Assembly (NCBI GenBank): GCA_025057615.1
Contig: JANXBF010000010.1
Location: 1 to 43,170 of the forward strand
Direction of reading: 5' to 3'
Origin: Candidatus Calescibacterium sp.
GTDB taxonomy: Bacteria > DRYD01
Length of the DNA stretch: 43,170 nt
Positions 15,960-23,830 of the stretch are shown here, one piece after another (the first letter of the stretch is position 1; every line of letters starts with the position of its first letter). The notes beneath the pieces are model-generated. The model was not told the origin of the DNA. It did not search any database and worked only from the letters and a program-made list of their open reading frames with translations. The translations under genes and the position numbers were made by a program.

Positions 15960-17030
15960 TCAAAGAATTTTTTGAATTATAAATCTAGATATATTCAATG
16001 CTCCTCCTAAATCACCCATCTGCTGCTTTCCAACATTTCTCAAATAATTATAATAATTAACATTTTTTTCTAATTCCAATGTTTTTGATATGAAATCATC
16101 AACTGTTTTCACCAATATTAGAGAATCTCCAAGCAATTTTTTCTGCCTTTTCCTATACCAAGTATTCTCACTTAAAGATATCACAGGTAACCCAAATCCC
16201 GCAGCCTGTTCATTGGCAGATCCCCCAAATCCCCAAACCAAAAAACTTCTCTCCAAAAAAAACCTATAGTATATAGAATCAATAATAAATATCCGATCAA
16301 TTCCATTAACTAAACTATAAATCTCATTGACAGGATAAAATTTAGGTATAACAATAGTGAAACTAAAACCATTTACAACAAGCTTTTTCATAGCAGGTAA
16401 AAAAGTAACCAGATTCTTCAGAGCTTGATCAACTCTCCCTGGCAAAAATATTATATTCCTATCCAAATTATCAAAAGAATCAAAAGAATAAAGAGGAATA
16501 TCCAAAACAGGGTTCCCTAAAAAATACACATTACCTAACCCGTAATGTCTCAATATCCAATCCATTGTAGGCTGGTCCCTAACAAAATTGGCAATAACCT
16601 TCTTCATTAAAAATATTTCAAAAGGATTAAAATATTCGGTTTTAACAGACTTCGCAGTAGCAACAAAAAATGTTCTGTGAATCCTCTTAGAAAAATACAA
16701 AAGAATTAGAGGATAAATGTCTCCCACAGCAACAAAATAAGTACTACTATCCAAATTATTTAAATATTTTATCTGCTCCCAAATGTGAAACACTAATCCC
16801 TCTTGTAAATCTTTTATAAAATTACGTAAATTCAAAAATCCACTTATACCTCTACTTGGAAAAACCCTTACAGGTCCTTCAATACCTATTCCCTCATCCA
16901 CAAAAACATTACCTTCAGTAACCAAAGGAAAAACAGAAATATTTCTCAAAAAATCCGTTGGAAAAGACTTTATAATATAAGAAGCAATAGTATCCTCTCC
17001 ATAACCATTTGACAAAAACAAAACCTTCAT
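15960..17030 (-). CDS. Lipid-A-disaccharide synthase-related glycosyltransferase
   Basis: 356 residues. The opening MKVLFLSNGYGEDTIA and the downstream VWGFGGSANEQAAGFGLPVI match the 'lipid-A-disaccharide synthase-related' family, distant GT-B relatives of LpxB that also occur in cyanobacteria and thermophiles lacking standard lipid A. The glycine-rich C-terminal block would bind the nucleotide sugar. No lpxA, lpxC or lpxD is present here, so genuine lipid A synthesis should not be assumed. The start overlaps the topA stop by four bases (ATGA), so the two are translated together. Confidence 0.8.
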   Translation of the reverse strand: MKVLFLSNGYGEDTIASYIIKSFPTDFLRNISVFPLVTEGNVFVDEGIGIEGPVRVFPSRGISGFLNLRNFIKDLQEGLVFHIWEQIKYLNNLDSSTYFVAVGDIYPLILLYFSKRIHRTFFVATAKSVKTEYFNPFEIFLMKKVIANFVRDQPTMDWILRHYGLGNVYFLGNPVLDIPLYSFDSFDNLDRNIIFLPGRVDQALKNLVTFLPAMKKLVVNGFSFTIVIPKFYPVNEIYSLVNGIDRIFIIDSIYYRFFLERSFLVWGFGGSANEQAAGFGLPVISLSENTWYRKRQKKLLGDSLILVKTVDDFISKTLELEKNVNYYNYLRNVGKQQMGDLGGALNISRFIIQKIL

Positions 17031-18715
17031 TTTAACATCCCATATATCTCTTTTATCTTACTAAACGACATCTTTTTTGCCATTTCGTAATCACTACTTT
17101 CTATACTATCAAGCAATTCTTCTAAATTGGAAGTGAAGTCCACATTTAATAACTCTGAATATTTGTCAAACAAAAACAAAACAACTCTCTTACCCAGGTC
17201 AGTTATATAAATAGACCCCTTTCTAACCTCTATATATTTCCTTTTCTTAAGAATCTCTATTGTAGATGCATAAGTCGATGGTCTACCAATGCCAACCTCC
17301 TCCATCTTTTTTATTATACTTGACAAGGTATACCTGGCAGGTGGTTTAGTGAACTCTTCTTCTATTTCATAGTCAATTATTTCCAAATATTGATTTTTGG
17401 GTTCTAAAAAGTCATTCTTAAAAATTTTAAATTTTTCAACAAAATCAGGTAAAATCTTAATAAACCCTTTATCAATTATCCTCCCACTCTGATAGCTTAT
17501 GTATAATTCCTCACTCAATTGAGAATATAACTGCTGATGAACATATCTACAAGCTGGAGAAAGAGAAGCTAAAAATCTCCTATATATCAACTCGTAAATT
17601 CTAAATTCATTATTATTCAAGTAATTCTTAATAATAGAAAGAGGTTTTGTTGTTGTTATTCTTATTGCCTCGTGAGCATCAAAAACCGCCTTATTCTTTC
17701 TAGGATGAATAACAACATCTTTAATTATTTTCCTAGCTAAATTGATACCATAATCACTTATCCTAATACTATCTGTTCTATGATAGGTAATCAAACCTAT
17801 TTTTTCATCTCCAACATTAACTCCTTCATACAATTTTTGTGCTATTTTCATAACTTCGCTGTTACCTATTCCCATTTTAGCAGCTTCTTGTTGAAGAGTA
17901 GAAGTCTTCAAAGGATCGGGAGGAACTATAAATCTTTCATTATTAATCAATTTAAAATTTCTTCTAGAATTGACAAGATTTTTTAAGAATTCCAATTCAA
18001 ACTTTTTAACTTCATTTAGATCAAACAGTTTGTAGAGTTCATTTTGCCTATGTATAAAAGCCTCTAAAATTTTATCACCTATCTTAAACTTCAATTTTAT
18101 CAGGTAATACCTTTGCGGTTTGAACTGTTCAATTTCAAGTTCCCTATCGAATATAATCTTAAGTGTAGAAGTTTGTACCCTACCTGCACTTAATCCTTTC
18201 AACTTAAAATTCCTCCATAAAACAGGACTTATCTTATAACCTATTATTCTATCTATCAATCTACGAGTTAACTGGCTTTCAACCATTGAGTAATTTATAT
18301 CTCCCAAATTTGCAAGCCCCCTTAAAACACCGTCATATGTTACTTCATTTATAAAAGCTCTTCTAAAAGAAACAGAAGTACCAAAACCACGAAGCTCATT
18401 ATAAACATGATAAGAAATGGCTTCACCTTCTCTGTCAGGATCGGTTGCCAAAATAACATAATTGTAATTATTTAACATTTTTTTTAACCTTTCTATCATC
18501 TTTTTCTTATTGGGTAAAAATACAAAAAATGGAGTTACAGTGTCCTCCTCTATTTTCAATCCCAAATTATTTTTGGGTAGATCCTTAATGTGTCCCATAG
18601 TGGCAAAAACCTTGAAATCCTTAAAATTCATCTTTTTCAAAATACCGGAGATAGTCTTAACCTTAGAAGGAGACTCCAAAATAAAAAGCAGTTTTTGATT
18701 TAAAAAATTATTCAC
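17027..18715 (-). CDS. topA: DNA topoisomerase I (type IA), short form
   Basis: 562 residues, against 865 in E. coli and ~630 in Thermotoga. The TOPRIM domain (FILESPSKVKTI; DPDREGEAI at 92-100) and the catalytic block GLITYHRTDS, with active tyrosine Y311, are intact, as is RPSTYASTI near the end. The enzyme nicks one strand and relaxes negative supercoils. No cysteine-rich zinc-finger C-terminus is present; the protein stops after the core. The start is a GTG at 18715, only 10 nt after the 3' end of tRNA-Thr and with no clear Shine-Dalgarno site of its own. The next in-frame ATG is too far inside the fold. Confidence 0.93.
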   Translation of the reverse strand: MNNFLNQKLLFILESPSKVKTISGILKKMNFKDFKVFATMGHIKDLPKNNLGLKIEEDTVTPFFVFLPNKKKMIERLKKMLNNYNYVILATDPDREGEAISYHVYNELRGFGTSVSFRRAFINEVTYDGVLRGLANLGDINYSMVESQLTRRLIDRIIGYKISPVLWRNFKLKGLSAGRVQTSTLKIIFDRELEIEQFKPQRYYLIKLKFKIGDKILEAFIHRQNELYKLFDLNEVKKFELEFLKNLVNSRRNFKLINNERFIVPPDPLKTSTLQQEAAKMGIGNSEVMKIAQKLYEGVNVGDEKIGLITYHRTDSIRISDYGINLARKIIKDVVIHPRKNKAVFDAHEAIRITTTKPLSIIKNYLNNNEFRIYELIYRRFLASLSPACRYVHQQLYSQLSEELYISYQSGRIIDKGFIKILPDFVEKFKIFKNDFLEPKNQYLEIIDYEIEEEFTKPPARYTLSSIIKKMEEVGIGRPSTYASTIEILKKRKYIEVRKGSIYITDLGKRVVLFLFDKYSELLNVDFTSNLEELLDSIESSDYEMAKKMSFSKIKEIYGMLK

Positions 18716-18725
18716 GGTTTAATAT

Positions 18726-18797
18726 AGCCCACGACCGGGATCGAACCGGCGACCTCATCCTTACCAAGGATGCGCTCTTCCACTGAGCTACATGGGC
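18726..18797 (-). tRNA. tRNA-Thr (anticodon GGT)
   Basis: The reverse strand gives a complete cloverleaf of 72 nt. The acceptor is GCCCATG with CGTGGGC, the D arm has TAGCTCAG, the anticodon stem CATCC/GGATG encloses loop TTGGTAA (anticodon GGT), and the T arm is GCCGG-TTCGATC-CCGGT. No CCA is encoded, unlike the tRNA-Val of this window. It lies between pilC and topA and ends 10 nt before the topA start. Confidence 0.95.
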
Positions 18798-18832
18798 ACC
18801 CCAATATCAAAAAAACTTATTTAGAATCGTCT

Positions 18833-20053
18833 TTAAAAACTTGCTGTAATAAGCTGATACAAAGGTAAAAATACTGCCAAAACTATAAATCCTACCATTC
18901 CACCCATACCAACTATCATTATAGGTTCTATCAAAGAAGTTAAAGAAGATAAAGTATATTCAACTTCGGTATCATAGAAATCTGCTATTTTATTCAACAT
19001 CGTGTCAAGATTACCGGTTTCCTCACCAACAGCTATCATTTGAGTAACCATTGGAGGGAAAATTCCAGTTTCTGAAAGAGGAGTTGACAAATTCTCACCT
19101 TCCCTCAATTTTCCTCTAACACTATCAACTGCTGATGATATAACAGCATTACCTGCAACCTGAGAAACTATTTCTAAAGAAGCCATTAAAGATACACCAG
19201 ATGAAAGCAATGTCCCTAAAGTCCTTGTGAACCTACTTATTGCAACTTTCTTGTTAAGCATTCCAAACACAGGAATATTCAACATTATCAGATCTATTTG
19301 CCGTTTACCAACAGGAGTTTGGTAATAAACATTCAATCCCAAAAATCCTATAATGAACAATACAAAGAGAGCAACAATTATTTCGGGCCTCCTTAAAGCT
19401 TCAACAACCGTTATAAGAATTTGTGTAATAATAGGTAACTGAACTTCCATTTCTCTGAACAAATTAACAAATGTTGGCAAAATATAGGTGACAAGAAATA
19501 TTACTATACCAATTGCTAAAACCAATATTATTGCAGGATAAGTCATAGCGGATTGGACTTTTTTCTTAAGCTGGAAATCCTTTTCCATAAAGCCAGCAAG
19601 CCTGTCAAGTACTTCATCAAGCATACCACCAATTTCACCAGCTTTAACCATACTTATGTAAAGATCACTAAAAATATGTCTATGTTTTGCTAGAGCTGAA
19701 GATAAAGCCTTACCACCTTCAACCTCTTTCTTAATATCAGATATTGCAGCCTTAAGAATTTTGTCTTCGGTCTGTTCAGCCAATATATCAAGAGCCCTAA
19801 CAAGCGATAATCCTGCGTTTATCATAGTGGCAAACTGACGAGAAAATATGGTGAGAGCCTGCTGGTTAACCTTAGGTCTAAATGTTGCTCCCAGTTTAGC
19901 AAGAGCAGTGGTTTCAGCTTTAGGTTGAATAGAAATAACCTGAAACTTCTGCCTTATTAATTGGGTTCTTGCATCTATTTCATTTTTTGCTACTATTTCT
20001 CCTTGTTTCTCTTTCCCCTCAGAAGTTCTTACCCTGTATACATAAGTTGGCAT
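18833..20053 (-). CDS. pilC: Type IV pilus / type II secretion inner-membrane platform protein (PilC/GspF)
   Basis: 406 residues, standard length. The N-terminal MPTYVYRVRTSEGKEKQGEI is the typical PilC/GspF start, followed by two GspF domains. Each has a helical cytoplasmic half (FSRQFATMINAGLSLVRALDIL; FTRTLGTLLSSGVSLMASLEIV), with the repeated MVKAGEIGG/VGEETGN motif. Hydrophobic segments follow near residues ~170-195, ~215-245 and ~380-400. The protein sits in the inner membrane and couples the assembly ATPase to pilin insertion. It has a GGGTGG site before the ATG. No pilB, pilT or pilin gene is in the window, so pilus and type II secretion cannot be told apart. Confidence 0.92.
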   Translation of the reverse strand: MPTYVYRVRTSEGKEKQGEIVAKNEIDARTQLIRQKFQVISIQPKAETTALAKLGATFRPKVNQQALTIFSRQFATMINAGLSLVRALDILAEQTEDKILKAAISDIKKEVEGGKALSSALAKHRHIFSDLYISMVKAGEIGGMLDEVLDRLAGFMEKDFQLKKKVQSAMTYPAIILVLAIGIVIFLVTYILPTFVNLFREMEVQLPIITQILITVVEALRRPEIIVALFVLFIIGFLGLNVYYQTPVGKRQIDLIMLNIPVFGMLNKKVAISRFTRTLGTLLSSGVSLMASLEIVSQVAGNAVISSAVDSVRGKLREGENLSTPLSETGIFPPMVTQMIAVGEETGNLDTMLNKIADFYDTEVEYTLSSLTSLIEPIMIVGMGGMVGFIVLAVFLPLYQLITASF

Positions 20054-20069
20054 ACTTATTCACCCACCC

Positions 20070-20819
20070 TTACTTTTTTTCTAAAACCAAACTATTTATT
20101 ATACTTATTCTTTTATTAACAAACCACTTAAAAGATTCACTATTTTTAATAAGTTCATAAGTAGAAACCACATAGTTAATTTTATTAAGTTCAGAAAGTA
20201 AAATACTTATCTTTCTTTCCGATAGATTAGGTTGATACAAACTTTTATCCACTTCTTGTAACAATTGATTCAATTCAGAATCATTTTTCTCTTTTATTTT
20301 TTTGATAACCTCTGGGTCTATTTTATATACTTTTCTTTTTATGAACTCAGCCTGTTTTTTTAATTCTGAAACCTTTGACTCATCTAACTGAGACATTATA
20401 AGATAAAAATAAAATTCATAAAAAGCTTGATAGAAATTTTCTTCATTAACAAACAAAGTGGTAATAAGCTTCCTCTGATTTTGGTCATACTTCAAAGTCT
20501 TAACTATATTCTTAAAGTTATCCTTGTTAATAAGCAAAGAGAGTAATTCCTGCTTTTCTATTTTTCTTCTCAATTCATAAGCCAACTCTTTGTTGTTCTT
20601 AAAGGTATACAGAAATTCCCAAACCTTTTTAAATTTTTCTATTTCCGAATCATTTTCATTTACATTGTAAATATTAACAGTACTCAAAACAACACTTTTA
20701 TCAGCTGGTGTTTCATTCTTGGCAAATATCTTCAGAGTGATGAAAATAATTAACACACAGGCCATAATGACTAGGAACATTGTACTTAATCGATTGTTTT
20801 TGATCAATTTGTTATTCAT
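20070..20819 (-). CDS. Hypothetical membrane-anchored helical protein
   Basis: 249 residues, unrecognised. One hydrophobic segment at about residues 13-33 follows a basic N-terminus, giving a signal-anchor topology. The remainder is almost entirely helical and lysine/glutamate-rich (KKQAEFIKRKVYKIDPEVIKKIKEKN), with no cysteine, no catalytic motif and some coiled-coil character. It begins 4 nt after rpsI and ends 16 nt before pilC. The position before pilC suggests a link to the pilus or secretion system, but that is inference only. Confidence 0.75.
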   Translation of the reverse strand: MNNKLIKNNRLSTMFLVIMACVLIIFITLKIFAKNETPADKSVVLSTVNIYNVNENDSEIEKFKKVWEFLYTFKNNKELAYELRRKIEKQELLSLLINKDNFKNIVKTLKYDQNQRKLITTLFVNEENFYQAFYEFYFYLIMSQLDESKVSELKKQAEFIKRKVYKIDPEVIKKIKEKNDSELNQLLQEVDKSLYQPNLSERKISILLSELNKINYVVSTYELIKNSESFKWFVNKRISIINSLVLEKK

Positions 20820-20823
20820 ATTT

Positions 20824-21207
20824 TTACCTTTTGTGCCATTGATGAGCTTTTCTAGCCTTATGTTTATTATAATGCTTTCTTTCCACTTCTCTGGGATCCC
20901 TTGTTAATAAATCGTACTTTCTCAATATTTTTTTGTATTCTTCAGATATATTAGCCAAACATCTTGCTATACCCAATCCAATAGCTTCTGCTTGTCCAGT
21001 AGTTCCACCACCTTTTACATAACATTCTGCTCTATACTTATTATTCAGTCCCAGTACCTCCAAAGGTTTCCTCACCTTAATTCTATAAACTTCCCTCATT
21101 TTAAAATATTCATCCAGGGGCTTTTCATTTATAATTATTTCGCCCTTTCCTGGTTTTAGATAAACTCTCGCGGTGCTTTCCTTCCTTCTGCCAGTTGCGT
21201 AGTACAT
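20824..21207 (-). CDS. rpsI: 30S ribosomal protein S9
   Basis: 127 residues beginning MYYATGRRKESTARVYLKPG and ending in the basic tail RKAHQWHKR, the classical S9/uS9 form whose C-terminus reaches the ribosomal P site. The frame stays open further upstream to 21258, but the start at 21207 is preferred: a GGAGGTG site (21212-21218) lies just before it and the family begins here. It starts one base after the rplM stop, the usual rplM-rpsI pairing. Confidence 0.97.
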   Translation of the reverse strand: MYYATGRRKESTARVYLKPGKGEIIINEKPLDEYFKMREVYRIKVRKPLEVLGLNNKYRAECYVKGGGTTGQAEAIGLGIARCLANISEEYKKILRKYDLLTRDPREVERKHYNKHKARKAHQWHKR

Positions 21208-21208
21208 T

Positions 21209-21637
21209 TCACACCTCCAAAGTTTGCAGTCTTTGAGCAGTATGGTTATGTTGATCATTAGAATAAATCTTCAATCTTTTCAACATTCTTTCTCTCAATT
21301 TATTTTTAGGAAGCATTTTAGAAACAACCAATCTCAATAATTCTTCGGGATTTTTTTCTATCATGTATTTAGCAGAAAATTCCTTTAAATTACCCAAATT
21401 TCCAGAATGCCTATAGTATTTCTTCTGGGTAATTTTTTTACCCGTAAGTTTAACCTTTGAAGCATTCAATACCACAACGTAATCTCCACCAATATATGAA
21501 GGGCTGTAAGTTGTCTTATGTTTTCCCATTAGTATGTAGGCTATTTTAGTGGCCAATCTCCCGAGAACTTTATTAGTAGCATCTATTAAATACCATTTTT
21601 CTTCTTGTTTAGGAAATTCTTTTGTTCTTTTATCCAT
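21209..21637 (-). CDS. rplM: 50S ribosomal protein L13
   Basis: 142 residues, the normal length of L13/uL13. Family blocks seen are WYLIDATNKVLGRLATKIAYILMGKHK, IGGDYVVVLNASKVKLTGKK and the central KKYYRHSGNLGNLKE. The SKMLPKNKLRERMLKRLKIY segment near the end is diagnostic. The ATG at 21637 is preceded by GGAGTAGTGATA. It stands 9 nt after an upstream glycosyltransferase, an unusual partner for a ribosomal operon. Confidence 0.97.
   Translation of the reverse strand: MDKRTKEFPKQEEKWYLIDATNKVLGRLATKIAYILMGKHKTTYSPSYIGGDYVVVLNASKVKLTGKKITQKKYYRHSGNLGNLKEFSAKYMIEKNPEELLRLVVSKMLPKNKLRERMLKRLKIYSNDQHNHTAQRLQTLEV
21212..21218 (-). promoter_or_regulatory. Ribosome-binding site deciding the rpsI start
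   Basis: GGAGGTG on the minus strand lies 4 nt before the ATG at 21207 and inside the last codons of rplM. It makes this ATG, rather than an upstream in-frame codon, the start of S9. Confidence 0.8.
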
Positions 21638-21646
21638 AAGCTATCA

Positions 21647-22771
21647 CTACTCCTTCATTTTTTTCAACAAATTGTCAACCATTTCTTTCCAACTAAATTT
21701 TTTCACTATATCTTCTTGTAGAATTCTATCACTTTTAAGATAATCCTTCTCATTATAAAATTTCAACATACATTTTGTGATATCCTCCACACTTAAAGGA
21801 TCAAAAGTATAAATATTACCGGGATAAATTTCGTTAAAAACTTTTATATTTGAAAATAATATGTTTTTCTTGCAGGCCAGGGCCTCAAGAAGTGGAAGCC
21901 CAAAACCCTCATAAAAAGAAGGTAAAATCACTCCCAAACAACCATTATACAAAGCCACCAATTCATCATTACTAACATTATCTAAAAAAACCACTCTATC
22001 ATCAGAATTTTCCAAAACAGACCTCACATACTTATCATTACTGTCTAAATTATTTGCAGTAATAATCAAATATACCTTATCACTTACATATTTACAAAAA
22101 TTCTTAAAAGAAAGGATTAAATTCAAAGCATTTTTCCTATACCAAATCTTACCCAAAGGTGCAAAAAAATATTTATCAACAAAATCAATACCCATCTTAC
22201 TAAAAATAGAAAATAATGCTCGCCTTTTATCATTCTCAGGTATAGGCCTAAATATATTGGTATCAACACCCAAATATAACCAATCCAAATTATTTAACAT
22301 CAATACCCTATTTATGTCTTGGAAAGAAGAATAAGATATAGTAAATATCTTTTTTAATTTTCTCCAGAATAAGCTTTTGAAAAGAAACTCTTTCTTCAAA
22401 CTATCAAGAGTTTTACCCTGGTACAACTTCTCAAAAGGTAGATCATACAAAAAAGCGTATTGCTCAATATTCAAAGGTAAAAAAAAAGGTTTCGGGTACA
22501 GTAACTTCACTACTCCCCCATTTTTCCTAAGAATCCAATCTTTTATCTTATTAACTTCAATAAAAAGCTCAAGATAACTACCATATTTAATTTCCCAGAA
22601 ATCAATATAATCTTTAAAATTTTCAAAATCCTTACTATTTTTTTTAACCACAAAAACATATCTGAAATCTGAATGAGGATTAATATTTTTTAGAATACTA
22701 TGGAAAACTACATTGGGACCCAATATTTTATTATCACCAAGTTCTATACCAAAAAATACAATAGTTATCAC
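21647..22771 (-). CDS. Glycosyltransferase family 4 protein
   Basis: 374 residues of GT-B fold. The C-terminal signature PSFYEGFGLPLLEALACKK contains the E-x7-E pair that binds the nucleotide sugar in GT4 enzymes. Upstream are APLGKIWYRKNALNLILSF and RVVFLDNVSNDELVALYNG, both typical of this family. The N-terminal acceptor domain begins MITIVFFGIELGDNKILGPN. The start is a GTG whose bases overlap the stop of the GspF-like gene (GTGA). The sugar and acceptor are unknown; lying between pilus-type and ribosomal genes, it might glycosylate envelope or pilus components, which is speculation. Confidence 0.87.
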   Translation of the reverse strand: MITIVFFGIELGDNKILGPNVVFHSILKNINPHSDFRYVFVVKKNSKDFENFKDYIDFWEIKYGSYLELFIEVNKIKDWILRKNGGVVKLLYPKPFFLPLNIEQYAFLYDLPFEKLYQGKTLDSLKKEFLFKSLFWRKLKKIFTISYSSFQDINRVLMLNNLDWLYLGVDTNIFRPIPENDKRRALFSIFSKMGIDFVDKYFFAPLGKIWYRKNALNLILSFKNFCKYVSDKVYLIITANNLDSNDKYVRSVLENSDDRVVFLDNVSNDELVALYNGCLGVILPSFYEGFGLPLLEALACKKNILFSNIKVFNEIYPGNIYTFDPLSVEDITKCMLKFYNEKDYLKSDRILQEDIVKKFSWKEMVDNLLKKMKE

Positions 22772-23820
22772 TGCACAAAATGCATAGATATACCCATAAT
22801 AGGAACAAGTATTGAAACAGCTATGAAAAAGACAAACAAAGAAACACCCGTTACTAAAAGCGGCTCAATTAAAATTAGAACCCTATCAATAGCCAAATTT
22901 ATATCAAAAGTTAAATAGCTAACCAGTTTATCTATTATCTCAGTTTTCGCAGTCTCTTCATAACTAGCAATAAAATTAATAATTATCTTATTAAAAAATG
23001 GTTTGTTTGAAAGAATCTTAGAAAGCTCCTCACCTTCCAAAACCCTCTTATAAACATCCGAAAAATGTTTCTTCGATATCCTCTCAGGTAACAAACCCAA
23101 AGAAAATTTTATCGCCTCAGACATAGTTAAACCACTTTTTATACATAAACCAAAAGTATACAAAAAATTATTAACCAAGTACTTTTTATATATGTTGGAA
23201 ATTATAGGTAAAGAAGAAAATGTATCTAAGAAAAAAGACATGAATTTTTCTTTACCAATATATAAATACACTCCCCCACCAATAAGAACAAATAAAGTAA
23301 AAAAAATTAAAAGGTTCTGAAAACTAAAAAATTCCATAAATAATTTCAACAACTGTGTCATAAAAGGTAATTTCACATTTAATTCATCATACATTCCAAT
23401 CACTACAGGAAAGACAAAATTTAATACAATATAGGCTATAATTATAGCAAAAGACACAATGAAAATTGGGTAACTAATAGAAGAAACTATTTTATTAATT
23501 ACTCTACTTTTGTTTTCATAAAACTCAAAAAGATATATACATATGTCATCAAGTTTCCCTGTACTCTCCCCAACAGCTATTAATTTAAGCGTAACAGGTT
23601 CAAATATTTCTTTGAAAGTTTGCATACTTTGTGAAAGAGAATATCCTCTTCTTAAATTCTCGGATAAAAAAGAAACCACGTCCCTCCAATAATACGGTAG
23701 ACTCTCCTTCATAATAAGTAAAGTCTGGTATAAAGGTAACCCAGAACGCAACGATACGTTTAACATCAAAAAAAATCTGGCTTTTTCTCTGTCACTTTTC
23801 AATAGATTAAAACCAAACAT
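22768..23820 (-). CDS. Second GspF/PilC-like membrane protein, shorter form
   Basis: 350 residues, about 55 fewer than the full-length PilC at 18833-20053, and missing the N-terminal Y-x-Y-R domain. Two GspF repeats remain: FFLMLNVSLRSGLPLYQTLLIM with KLIAVGESTGKLDDI, then FLYTFGLCIKSGLTMSEAIKFSL. Each is followed by hydrophobic helices, and the protein ends MGISMHFVQ. The second repeat replaces the usual E-x-G-x motif with IASYEETAKTEII. It overlaps the next glycosyltransferase by four bases and follows a lipoprotein gene by 10 nt. It could be the platform of a separate secretion or pilus machine. Confidence 0.85.
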   Translation of the reverse strand: MFGFNLLKSDREKARFFLMLNVSLRSGLPLYQTLLIMKESLPYYWRDVVSFLSENLRRGYSLSQSMQTFKEIFEPVTLKLIAVGESTGKLDDICIYLFEFYENKSRVINKIVSSISYPIFIVSFAIIIAYIVLNFVFPVVIGMYDELNVKLPFMTQLLKLFMEFFSFQNLLIFFTLFVLIGGGVYLYIGKEKFMSFFLDTFSSLPIISNIYKKYLVNNFLYTFGLCIKSGLTMSEAIKFSLGLLPERISKKHFSDVYKRVLEGEELSKILSNKPFFNKIIINFIASYEETAKTEIIDKLVSYLTFDINLAIDRVLILIEPLLVTGVSLFVFFIAVSILVPIMGISMHFVQ

Positions 23821-23830
23821 TTCCTATATC

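Noticed and set aside
15960-17030. Calling the LpxB-related gene a true lipid A synthase
   Set aside because: It belongs to the divergent 'related' family and no other lipid A gene is nearby, so a specific lpxB name would overstate the evidence.
21208-21258. Extension of the S9 frame into rplM
   Set aside because: The extension has no S9 similarity, and a good GGAGGTG site sits directly before the ATG at 21207.
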